From positions 1 through 41,805 of the forward strand of contig CAZCYD010000021.1 in assembly GCA_964502735.1 (NCBI GenBank): a DNA stretch of 41,805 bases. Direction: 5' to 3'. The translations under genes and the position numbers were made by a program. Shown in pieces: positions 21,201 to 24,262 of this stretch; the first letter of the stretch is position 1; each line of letters starts with the position of its first letter. The notes under the pieces were generated by a model that was given only the letters and a program-made list of their open reading frames with translations, was not told the origin of the DNA and ran no database searches. Origin of the DNA: JACKAN01 sp964502735 (GTDB lineage Bacteria > Bdellovibrionota > Bdellovibrionia > Bdellovibrionales > UBA1609).

Positions 21201-22307
21201 TATGCAGGATCTGCTAGTGGAAGTACAGAAACAAATTGCTACTGGAACACTCAGACTTCAAACCAAGGCACAAGTGCAGGATCAGCTACGGGAATGAATA
21301 CATCCAACATGAGAGATGCCTCTAACTTTACCAACTGGAACTTTAACGGCACGTGGAAGATGGAGGGCAACCAACCTCTACTCAGTCACTTTAGCTCCAG
21401 CGAGCTCTTTACTCCAGCAAGCTTTATCTTTGCAGAAACTTTCGAGGGAGCTGGAACCGTTGAAACCTGGAACACTCCAGTTGTAACTTCCGGAAACTCC
21501 TACAATGTGGATTCAACTTCATATATTTCTAGTTTTAGTCCCAACTGGTGGGGGACTCAGTCATTGCGAGTCACAACAGATTCGGGCTCATCAAATGACA
21601 GTGCCTATAACACTCGAACCTTATCTCCGACTCAAAATCGCAGCTGGATCAGTTTCGATGTTGCGCTGACAGCACTTACTACACTCAGCGACGAAGTGTC
21701 ATTGGTCACAGCCACCAACTCCGCCGGTACAGCTATTGCGTGGGAGGCTCTGGTAATTGAGCACACTCCAGGAACTCACAGATTCCAATTTGACATTTGG
21801 TACGACGGAACTCGACAGTCGATAACTTGGCCTTCTTCTGGCGGAATTTCACTAGATCAAGTTTACCGAGTGGAAGTCAAGTGGGACATTACTAATCGCA
21901 GATACACATTGAGAGTAAATAAAAATACGGTAAGCACGGGAGCCTTAACGGGAACCGCTACGGGCTTAAGTATTGCTCAAGTCGTTGCAGGTTCAAGCTA
22001 TGGATCTTCAAGCACAGCCACCTTCGACTTAGACAATTTGCGAATTTCAGTGCCGATGGTGCCGGCGGCTATGACTCAGAATATGGAATCCATTATTACT
22101 CTGACTCACACGGGATCACCGGACTCTTGTGAAATTATGAATCTTCACAATGTAACTATGACAACTCCTTGTGCTTGCATAGGCGGGGTCTGCAAAGTTG
22201 GAGTCCGGGGCTTTAACAATTTTATCGGAACTGGCAGCTTTGACTACACAGTCAAAAAGGACGGCCACACATCCAACGCCTCCTCCACCCACCTCACCAT
22301 CAACTAG
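2373..22307 (+). CDS. Giant ASH/Ig-repeat surface protein, main portion with GLUG and lectin-like C-terminus
   Basis: This frame encodes 6,644 residues. Residues 1-~6020 are 52 ASH/choice-of-anchor D Ig-like repeats of ~114 residues, each normally with two Cys (GGTCG and CTIVV). Residues ~6025-6325 form a GLUG-type region: repeated VGGFVG / G-x-I-x-x-S-Y-S turns, as in IgA-protease-like and filamentous adhesins. Residues ~6350-6565 look like a lectin/LamG-like beta-sandwich (FDVALTAL, HRFQFDIWYDG, YRVEVKWDI, FDLDNLRIS). The last ~80 residues carry four clustered Cys (SCEI...PCACIGGVC). I see no RTX nonapeptides, LPXTG, autotransporter barrel or PEP-CTERM anchor. The ATG at 2373 is not a credible start because it lies mid-repeat, without a Shine-Dalgarno, just at the frameshift. 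The stop TAG at 22305-22307 touches a REP. A role as surface adhesin or stalk is inferred. Confidence 0.88.
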   Translation: MGSYPGTGGTCGPSIPNGTTCTIVVNYNPITTGLSTDTIEIDYHDGSIAQKALRGVQGTSTSPAILTLSETNPYSFGSQAIGSTTTHSFILSNIGGVTATSLSGTGLAVPFAFAGGSYPGVGGTCTSTLANGSNCTVVIAFSPTAPGLQTDTVEINYNDGVNPQVVTRDVEGTASSSALLVISHGPTYDYGNRAVGSSTDHTFTIENTGDVSATTITPLALSAPFSYKGGSYPGTGGTCGAFLNSLATCSLVVTYSPSTTGTHTDTISIDYFDGVVTTNTQRDVTGIGSAPAVINISNGPTYNFGTVALGGNAEHSFTVSNTGGVPSTGMSGGGLAAPFNFKGGTYPGTGGTCGATLSNGTDCTVVVVYTPTVAASHSDTLTISYNNGVTAGQTSDRDVEGTGVLAAFLTISDGPSYNYGTLAIGRSADRTFTVSNTGGESATSVAGGGLAAPFSFKGGSYPGTGGNCSASLAASANCTIVVTYTPTVVGVHSDTIEMSYNSGLGPQVANRDVEGAGDTPAVLTISDGPTYNFGNLAIGQVAEHAFTVSNTGGVPATSILVDTLSAPFSFKGGTYPGTGGTCGATILGLTDCTVVVTFSPLTTGVHNENLAFTYNDGITSQSVDRDITGSSADLAVITISDATIYNFGIQPLGSTTDHTFTLNNSGGISATAMAGTGLALPFSFKGGSYPGTAGTCGASLAAATTCTIVVSYSPMSTGLHSDTIEIQYNNGSSVVVADRDVEGTGASAGFLEISEAPFYDFGTRATGSTTDHTFVVTNTGSLSTTAMAGSGLDAPFSFKGGAYPGTGGTCAGSLAPSANCSIVVTYAPVANGIHSDTILIDYNDGLNPGQAARNVEAAAASPALITISNSPVYDYGTQAVGASVDHSFTISNTGGVPATSISQNAMAIPFSYKGGSYPGTGGNCGTNLAPGASCSVIITYSPVATGLQSQNFQLDYNDGVTTQSELISIQGTGADLAFLTITDGPLFDFGSQALGSSTDHTFTVANTGGVTATSVVGSGLVPPFTFKGGSYPGTGGTCGATINAAANCTIVVNYSPTTLGLHVDTVVIDFNNGVGTQNAQRDVAGTGANPALLTISDGPTYDFGTVAVNSLNEHAFTIENTGSLTATAIVGSGLALPFEFKGGNYPGTGGTCGATIAAGATCSVVVSYNPTSTGVHTDTLNIDYNNGVGTVSVSRNIQGTATTPALLTISDSPLFDYGNRALGSTTDKTFTVVNSGGVAANSIAGTGLASPFEFKGGSYPGTGGTCGADLAAGSNCSLVVSFTPSVAILHTDTIELNYNDGASPQQSTRDIQGTGSSSALLVISHGPTYDFGPLTVGSSVDHTFTIENTGSVTASAIAGSGLDSPFNFKGGSYPGSGGTCGATLPASGTCSIVVTYSPLTTGTHSDTILIDYNDGAVGKQSTRNITGQGLGAAVIVISNSPLYDYGTRANGSATDFTFTVENTGASPATAMAGTGLANPFSFKGGNYPGAGGNCGATLAASTTCNIVVTYAPTTTGLHTDTIEIDYFDGALPQQSPRNIQGTGVIAANLVISEAPYFDFGIKALGSSTDHTFTIENTGGASATAMAGGVLSAPFSFKGGNYPGTGGTCSASLSDGAQCTIVATYSPTAVGIHSQTLNINYENGAGAAVASRDVQGTGANPAVITISDNPLYDFGSVTVNAIAEHTFTIENTGGVSATSLVGSGLAAPYNFKGGTYPGTDGTCSNSLNAAATCTVVVVFNPTIVGTHNDTLDMSYHNGVSPQLSGRNITGVATTPAILTITDSPEYDFGTRPLGSNTDYTLTISNTGGSSATTVVGTGLAAPFSFKDGSYPGTGGTCGATINASSNCSIVVTYSPTTSAIHTDTIEINYFDGIASQQASRDLRGQGASAAFLAISEVDPYSYGTRARDSSIDHTFVITNTGALPSSSMAGSGLAAPFSFKGGSYPGTGGTCAGGLAAAATCTIIVNYAPTANGFHNDTIEMDYFNGLVSAQSTRMVQGTAADPALLTLSEAPTYDYGIKGVGSTTDHTFTMNNSGGVTAELISDAGGLALPFNFKGGSYPGTGGTCGVSLPAAGSCTVVVSYAPAGTGVHNDVIEINYENGASSQVTTRAVTGTGANLAFLTISNGPLFDFGTRSIGSSTDQSFTITNTGGVSASAMAGSGLISPFSFKGGSYPGTGGNCSDSLTPAATCTIVVTYSPVAAGIHNDTIEIQYNNSDGVQLASGDVTGTGANAALLTISDGPVYDFGVVASGGFADHTFTVENIGGVTATGVVDAAVLAPPFTFKGGTFPGTGGSCGSNLNSGAQCTIVVSYSPAATGSHNDTIQLNYNDGVGSTNTQRDVQGTATAPALITISETNPYDFGSQALGSTAQHTFTLSNTGGVAATTVAGVGLAAPFSFKDGSYPGTGGSCGVTLNNGSNCTIVVTYTPATAAVHNDTIEINYFDGATAQTSNRDVTGTGTTSAFLVISQAPVYDFESKPVGSSTDFTFTLENTGSVTASTISGTGLASPFSFKGGTFPGTGGTCGATLAPSGTCNFIVTYSPLTTGAHVDTIEINYNNGATLDTATRNLQGLGVNPAVLTLSDSPTYNFGERTTGSTQDATLTLSNSGGYAASDIAGSGLAAPFSFKGGSFPGSGGTCGVSLTAGANCTVVITYAPATVAVHNDTVVIDYNDGVVAQSTDRDLTGTGVIGAFLTISDAATYNFGVQAQGSSTDHTFTIENTGGAVATAMSNGVLLAPFSFKGGSYPGTGGNCGASLNAGLQCTVVVSFSPASTGLFSNTLSINYNNGSGAAVANRDIEGTGAAPALLTVSDGPTFDFGNVAVNSSTDHTFTLENTGGVPASVITGTGLAAPYSFKGGTFPGTDGTCTGSLAAAATCTFVVTFNPTITGTQTDTIEINYNNGASTQQSTRDLTGVATTPAILTLSNAPSYDFGIQPLGSLNDFSFTINNSGGAAATSISGAGLAAPFSFKDGTYPGTGGTCGVSLAAGSNCSIIVTFSPSSAGSFSDTIEINYNDGVTTQQATRDVLGEGAAAAFLTITESPYYDYGIRALTSNTDHTFTITNTGALAATSLAGTGLNSPFSFKGGSYPGTDGTCGVSLASSGTCTIVVTYSPSVVGNHFDTILIDYNDGLVAQQAQRNVQGIGANPADLLISDGPTYDYGTKGVGSINEHTFTMTNNGGVPSTLMSPVALALPFKYKGGSYPGTGGNCGVTLAAAATCEMVVVYEPTSTGAHTGNIRINYNNGAASVNSQRALEGLGANLAFLAISNGPTFNYGTRSLGSSTDQSFTVENTGGVAATSVNGTGLALPFSFKGGSYPGTGGNCGSTINPSATCTIVVTYSPTLSGTHNGTIQIDYDDGDTVISALRDVTGIGAPAAFLTLSDAPLYDYGLRAVGANADHTFTLENTGGVTATAISPAAMAGPFDFKGGAFPGTGGSCGNSLNPGANCTLVVTYSPLTTGSHNSNILLNYNDGTLNPATVDRDVQGTATTPALLTLSDGPTYNFGTRALGSSTDYTFTVSNDGGVAATTLAGVGLASPFEFKGGSYPGVGGTCSTDLPSGNNCTIRVTYSPSTAAVHNDTIEINYFDGASPQTSTRDVTGTGSPTAFLAISDGPTYDFTTRAVGSTTEFTFTVTNTGAVTATSMAGYGLAAPFLFKGGSYPGTGGTCDTTLVASGTCTVIVTYSPVSTGLHNDAVNIDYNNGAVPDTASVSVTGLGVNPAVIDISNSPVYNFGTQAVGSTGETSLTLTNNGGFEASGMAGSGLAAPYSFKGGSYPGSGGTCGTSLGVGLNCTVVITYMPSTVATHNDTLLIDYNDGASSQQSERDLTGQGVVAAFLEISDAATFDYGTVARGAFKDHTFTITNTGGAPATAMADGLGLAAPFNFKGGSYPGTSGTCGASLGVSGTCQVVVTYSPTANGIHSDTLTINYEDGTGPAIASRGVQGIAADPAILDISHGPTYDFGTVTTGGEEEHNLTITNNGGVLATGILGTGLGLPFAFKGGSFPGAGGTCANSLPASANCSVVVTFSPFTTGVQTDTLILNYNDGVGAASSQRDLTGTGVNPAFLTISESDPYDFGDQALGSTTEHTFTISNTGGAEASTMSGGGLSAPFSYKGGAYPGTGGTCGVNLSASSNCTVIVTFTPTAMGVHSRQITINYNDGGANQQALRTVTGNGAGAAELTISDGPIYDYGLQAVGSNTDHTFIITNNGSVTANSMSGDPIAAPFNYKGGSYPGTGGTCDETLDSGLTCTVVVTYSPFEVGTGQVANLVVRYNDGALPQSAARIIRGDADIPAVLAITAPSLPHNYGTRGVTSVNDQTYTLVNSGGVPARNIQEIGLANPYSLKGGTWPGSGGNCGETLAPGANCNFVVSFSPVAVGTFNDTIEVQYNDGVTSQTGSGGVTGIGATLATLVISDATTFDFGTKAVGSVTQHTFNVDNIGGVPATGMVGSGLSTPYRFKGGSYPGTDGTCNTELPASGTCTIVVEFAPISTGSFNDSVQLDYSDSVNSQVALRDVTGVGASTATLTISEANPYNFGTHAVGSVTEHTFVVTNTGGVEAEEIVSEVISAPFRYKGGAYPGTNGTCGVSLAPLNTTCNLVVEYAPTAAGSHNSTIQLNYNNGASTQSVSRDIQGSSTTPAVILISHGATYNFGTHAVSSTAEHTFTLTNNGQTTATLMLAEELSLPFAFKGGTYPGTNGTCGTELNASDTCDVVVTFNPTSTGSFGDTLQVNYFNGASNQSATRPMTGEGGNAASLEISHSPDYDFGVRAIASNTDHTFTITNNGAVQATTLNAIAFSEPVFTFKDGSYPGTGGTCGTELDAAATCTIIVTFSPIDTSTSNDVVQLSYFDGVSSQTASRVISGTGATAADLIISDGPTYNFGTRARNSSTYKTFTVENVGAVAATSMNGTGLGVSFNYYGGSYPGTGGTCGVSLAAGATCEIVIRFWPTTTGTKTETMSVNYNNGATAVSSTRQMTGISVSNALLTISNGATFDFGTRARGSISEHEFTVTNTGGWEATLVASNSLTAPYRFKGGTFPGTDGTCTATIASTANCTVVVEFAPTANGTFNNTLTINYQNGADSGDSNSSRAITGIGADPALLTISEANPYNYGTRALASNTPHLFTITNTGGVPATSVSEIGLVSPFNFNGGVFPGTNGTCTTTINNGTSCEIEISFSPSSTGSFADSIEISYHNGVNTQSVLRNVEGAGANEANLVWIDAPSYDFGGVAVGTGINHKFTVQNVGGVAATSLNLTFATPHFTYANGSYPGSDSSGAGVGTCGATLNPGTSCDLIIRFAPQAAFPISYTAAFVYNNGVTTTQSDMDLLGEGEALAYLIISEGTYYSYGTRALDSSTDHTFTISNIGTVSATNLGGTGLNAPYSFKGGTFPGTGGTCVNGGSLGPDPATCTIVVTFAPTVTGSYTDHIRIEYHDGNSNRAVQREVRGVGATQGLLTFSNQNFGIVARGSVTATSYRIVSNIGGVPVTDMSSVLNAPFAYKGGGAYPGVDGDCGLTLNEGASCNIYYQFAPTVNGYASTDLEIYYHDGANNVMTSRLLEGTAVDPAVISIDVAPEYDFGDKPTNSQTDVFIQLTNNGQVPATALGGFGMGSGFTYAGSGFFPGGGTCGTSLDVATSCTVGIRFAPTADQSYFNPVFAISYNNGANSTTAPLQLRGRGVGPANLEYRINLSTTITNHNFGTVAIGNAITFVTVYLYNTGSTAASSIAPVALSSPFKFFGGSYPGSGGNCGTDLNEVSVNPFYCTLILQYEPTATGNHNETLTINYHNGVQARTANLPLSGVGADPALVTISEIDPYDYGTLQVGDSANHVFVLENTGGVPAASMQPPTLTPPYQYNGGTYPGTGGNCGGSLAAGATCNLDIVFVPTIAGDFDSSFTVIYDNGVQGASATRNITGRATSPAIIQISLSDPYNFGPQPIYSDTEVVFTLQNVGSLQATGVTGFALTAPFKYSGAGSYPGGGNCTNTLNPGQNCNVRITFNPTAEGSFTDTFTVSYHDGSTTQTTTKDLEGSTMVSEYCVGKTGNSPYAGGAGTSGNPYTLCTPAQFLAMASNLGSYFELRDNIDFTGTSFTPIGNSSSAFTGTFDGKGFEVRSITYSNASQDDIGVFGVSSGTIKNLTVTSIDLTARDHVGGIIGRMTGGSLLYSSSGGAVSGSNTNTANGVGGAVGTLTSGTVDHTYSTANVAGNYNVGGFVGHSSGTITKAYTSGAVSGNNDKAGGFVGLLNSGSITDSYAQGGVDGSSKVGGFAGETLATSTRSYSRGNVTGSSSVGGYAGSASGSTETNCYWNTQTSNQGTSAGSATGMNTSNMRDASNFTNWNFNGTWKMEGNQPLLSHFSSSELFTPASFIFAETFEGAGTVETWNTPVVTSGNSYNVDSTSYISSFSPNWWGTQSLRVTTDSGSSNDSAYNTRTLSPTQNRSWISFDVALTALTTLSDEVSLVTATNSAGTAIAWEALVIEHTPGTHRFQFDIWYDGTRQSITWPSSGGISLDQVYRVEVKWDITNRRYTLRVNKNTVSTGALTGTATGLSIAQVVAGSSYGSSSTATFDLDNLRISVPMVPAAMTQNMESIITLTHTGSPDSCEIMNLHNVTMTTPCACIGGVCKVGVRGFNNFIGTGSFDYTVKKDGHTSNASSTHLTIN

Positions 22308-22410
22308 AAGAGGGGGGGGTGCCAGGCCCTAATTTGCGGCTCTCCGCAGCAACCTCTTCCCGATTGGTGCCAGGCCCCAACCTGCGCCCCCCCGCGGCAC
22401 TTCTCTCAAA
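22308..22410 (+). repeat. REP pair left of the RAYT gene (48-bp spacing)
   Basis: Two direct copies of GTGCCAGGCCC(T/C)AA start at 22319 and 22367, exactly 48 bp apart. The first is followed by a perfect short hairpin, TGCGG-ctct-CCGCA, at 22335-22348. The second is followed by a GC-rich stretch with a weaker stem. The element starts directly after the stop codon of the giant gene, in the context CTAGAAGAGGGGGGGG. It is matched by an inverted near-copy at 23472-23547. Confidence 0.85.
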
Positions 22411-22503
22411 CTTTTGAAGTCTCATTTCTCGGACGCAAAATCCTCGAATTCAGTTGAAATCATAACTGAGTTGGCCCTCAAACTTGAATGTAATCAAACA
22501 ATC

Positions 22504-23172
22504 ATGGGAAGAGCCAAAACCATTTTACAATCTGAGTTTCCTTACAACATCACAGCAAGATGTATCAATCGTGAGTGGTTTACTCTAGATATGGAAATTG
22601 TTTGGACCATTTTTTGCGAAGAACTTTTTATGGTATCGAAAATTCATGATTTGAAAATTCACTCATTTGTTTTGATGAATAACCATTTCCATTTAATTGC
22701 TTCAACTCCAGAGGCTAATATAAGTCAATGCACACACAGACTCATGGGAAATGTCAGCAGGAGATTAAATGAGTCTGGCAATCGAATAAATGAAACTTTT
22801 GCGGGCAGACACTTTAAAACAATTCTTCATACTCAAGCCTACTTTATGAACGCCTATAAGTATAATTATAGAAATCCTCTTGCATCAGGTTTGTACAAAA
22901 AAGTTGAAGACTACCCCTACAGTACATTACATGGACTACTAGGAAAATCCCATCTACTTATTCCCATTGCAGAGGATGATCTTCTTTTTTCAAATGTAGA
23001 AAGTACGCTAGGATGGTTAAATACTGAGCCCTCACCCAATGACCTGGAATCTGTAAGAAAAGCTTTGCGCCGGCCTTTTTTCGAATTTAAAAATAAAAGA
23101 AGAGTTAGCCGAGTTCTACTTGAAAGCTCTCGACTCTCTAGCTTAGATATTCGAACCCCGTCGTTTTTTTAA
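22504..23172 (+). CDS. RAYT: REP-associated Y1 (IS200-like HUH) tyrosine transposase
   Basis: This is a Y1_Tnp-family protein of 222 residues from the ATG chosen here. The N-terminus (MGRAKTILQSEFPYNITARC) is the usual RAYT first strand. The HUH motif is HFH at residues 61-63 in LMNNHFHLI. The catalytic Tyr is probably Tyr120 in YKYNYRNPLASGL, which corresponds to the family's Y-x-x-x-NP-V-x-x-GL. RAYTs nick single-stranded REP hairpins and are thought to disperse REPs; they are not usually self-mobile. An in-frame TTG at 22414 would add 30 residues with no family resemblance and no Shine-Dalgarno, so ATG 22504 is preferred, although it also lacks a clear Shine-Dalgarno. The gene is bracketed by inverted REP pairs, which is the diagnostic context. 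It is AT-richer than the giant gene beside it. The frame looks intact. Confidence 0.87.
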   Translation: MGRAKTILQSEFPYNITARCINREWFTLDMEIVWTIFCEELFMVSKIHDLKIHSFVLMNNHFHLIASTPEANISQCTHRLMGNVSRRLNESGNRINETFAGRHFKTILHTQAYFMNAYKYNYRNPLASGLYKKVEDYPYSTLHGLLGKSHLLIPIAEDDLLFSNVESTLGWLNTEPSPNDLESVRKALRRPFFEFKNKRRVSRVLLESSRLSSLDIRTPSFF

Positions 23173-23471
23173 AGAATTATTGACAAATTAAATCCCATTT
23201 TAAGCTTCCACATGCCATATGCCCCAACATTGACTGTAGACTTGGCTTGCATATGGATCTCAAGACCAGTTTGAATGCCACCAATCTGCTTTAGACTTCA
23301 AATTCTCAGGTTTTTGCTGACTCCACATCAGAGGGGAGGGGCAAATGCATTAAGACTGAAATCTCAAGTGGAGCAATTTTTGGGGTAAAATCAAGTTATA
23401 AGAAATTGCTTTTCAGATCATAATGAGGAACCGACATGTGCCGCCAGTATCGATGCTGACCCTGATGCAGG
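23173..23471. other. Non-coding stretch between RAYT and right REP pair
   Basis: About 300 bases without a credible gene. I see only weak features: a 7-bp inverted repeat (gcaattt / aaattgc, around 23372-23408) and the partial palindromes tgccatatgc and gcatatgg. No tRNA-like fold, strong terminator or conserved ORF was recognised. Confidence 0.5.
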
Positions 23472-23547
23472 TTAGGGCCTGGCACCAATCGAGAAGAGGC
23501 TGCTGCGGAGGGGCGCAGGTTAGGGCCTGGCACCCCCCCTCTCTCTA
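23465..23547 (-). repeat. REP pair right of the RAYT gene (inverted)
   Basis: TTAGGGCCTGGCAC occurs at 23472-23485 and 23520-23533. These are the reverse complement of the left REP cores, again 48 bp apart. The outer edge reads, on the minus strand, CTAGAGAGAGGGGGGGTGCC. The TAG in it is the stop codon of the minus-strand gene that ends at 23545. Confidence 0.85.
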
Positions 23548-24156
23548 GCGGAGAAAGTAGGTTAACCCTATGAGGGCTCTCATTGTTGTACCCGTAACAG
23601 TGACTGTGGAAAAACCATAACCCATGCCCATCCCGCCACGGAACTCTATCCCCATGTTTTCACCAATTTGATAAATCATTCCTGCATTTCCTGAAATGTC
23701 GAGCGTTGTACTATAAGTTCCTAAAATCAAACCGTAATCAATAGCCAAGACCTGCGCAATCCCAACATTCCACCCCCAATAATAACGAGTTTTAGGAACC
23801 GTCTTAATCTGCACCAACTTTTCACTTTTCACATCTTTGCGACCACGAGATAGTAAGTAGTAAGTTTGTCCAACTCCAGCGTATGTATAATTCACTTTAT
23901 TCGTATCCAGCTCCATAGCCATAGTCGCGGTCAGGTTAAAGGACTTGTCTCGAGTTAAGAAAACCTCCAACTCTGCATCAATTGTTGTTGGGACAGACCA
24001 ACCTCGAGCCTCAACCCCCGATCCTGCATAACTTCCATTAAACATACCCATACGTAAATGAAACTGATAAAGACTGCTTTCGTCTATACCCCAAGCTACA
24101 TTTAAATTTATAAAGAAAGCACTAATGAGAATAAATGCAAGTTTTGGGACACCCAT
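23545..24156 (-). CDS. Secreted / possible outer-membrane protein, third gene of the FliG-like operon
   Basis: No family recognised. From ATG 24156 the product is ~203 residues with a classic signal peptide (MGVPKLAFILISAFFINLNVAWG). Alternating Tyr/Gly-rich strands follow (TIDAELEVFL, YYLLSR, RYYWGWNVGIAQ, MGIEFRGGMGMGYGFS), and it ends ALIGLTYFLR, which resembles a small beta-barrel or periplasmic beta protein. A competing in-frame GTG at 24282 has an excellent Shine-Dalgarno (GGAGG, six bases upstream) inside the end of the preceding gene. That would add 42 residues with an extra hydrophobic stretch, so translational coupling from 24282 is possible and the start is uncertain. The stop codon lies in a REP edge, so the C-terminus may have been set by REP insertion. 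Its position downstream of the FliG-like gene suggests a role in the same envelope assembly. Confidence 0.65.
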   Translation of the reverse strand: MGVPKLAFILISAFFINLNVAWGIDESSLYQFHLRMGMFNGSYAGSGVEARGWSVPTTIDAELEVFLTRDKSFNLTATMAMELDTNKVNYTYAGVGQTYYLLSRGRKDVKSEKLVQIKTVPKTRYYWGWNVGIAQVLAIDYGLILGTYSTTLDISGNAGMIYQIGENMGIEFRGGMGMGYGFSTVTVTGTTMRALIGLTYFLR

Positions 24157-24262
24157 TCTCTGTGAGGAAAACAGGCTGAACTTCAAACCACCACCACACA
24201 CTCCCTCCACTAAAATCTTACCAATGAACAAAAACAAGTGGATTAAATTGATTTTTATCCAA

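Larger units (their letters stand above)
22308..23547 (+). mobile_element. RAYT module bounded by inverted REP pairs
   Basis: The left REP pair (22319-~22400) and the right pair (23472-23533, opposite orientation) have the same 48-bp internal spacing. They also share the linker between copies, rc of the right being cctgcgcccctccgcagcag versus ttgcggctctccgcagcaac on the left. The ends therefore form near-identical inverted arms around the transposase gene. No target-site duplication could be identified, as expected for HUH enzymes. The bounds are approximate. Confidence 0.6.

Noticed and set aside
7..22000. Many short open frames on both strands inside the giant gene
   Set aside because: They recur at the repeat period because the conserved core is open in other frames; they show no start signals or known domains.
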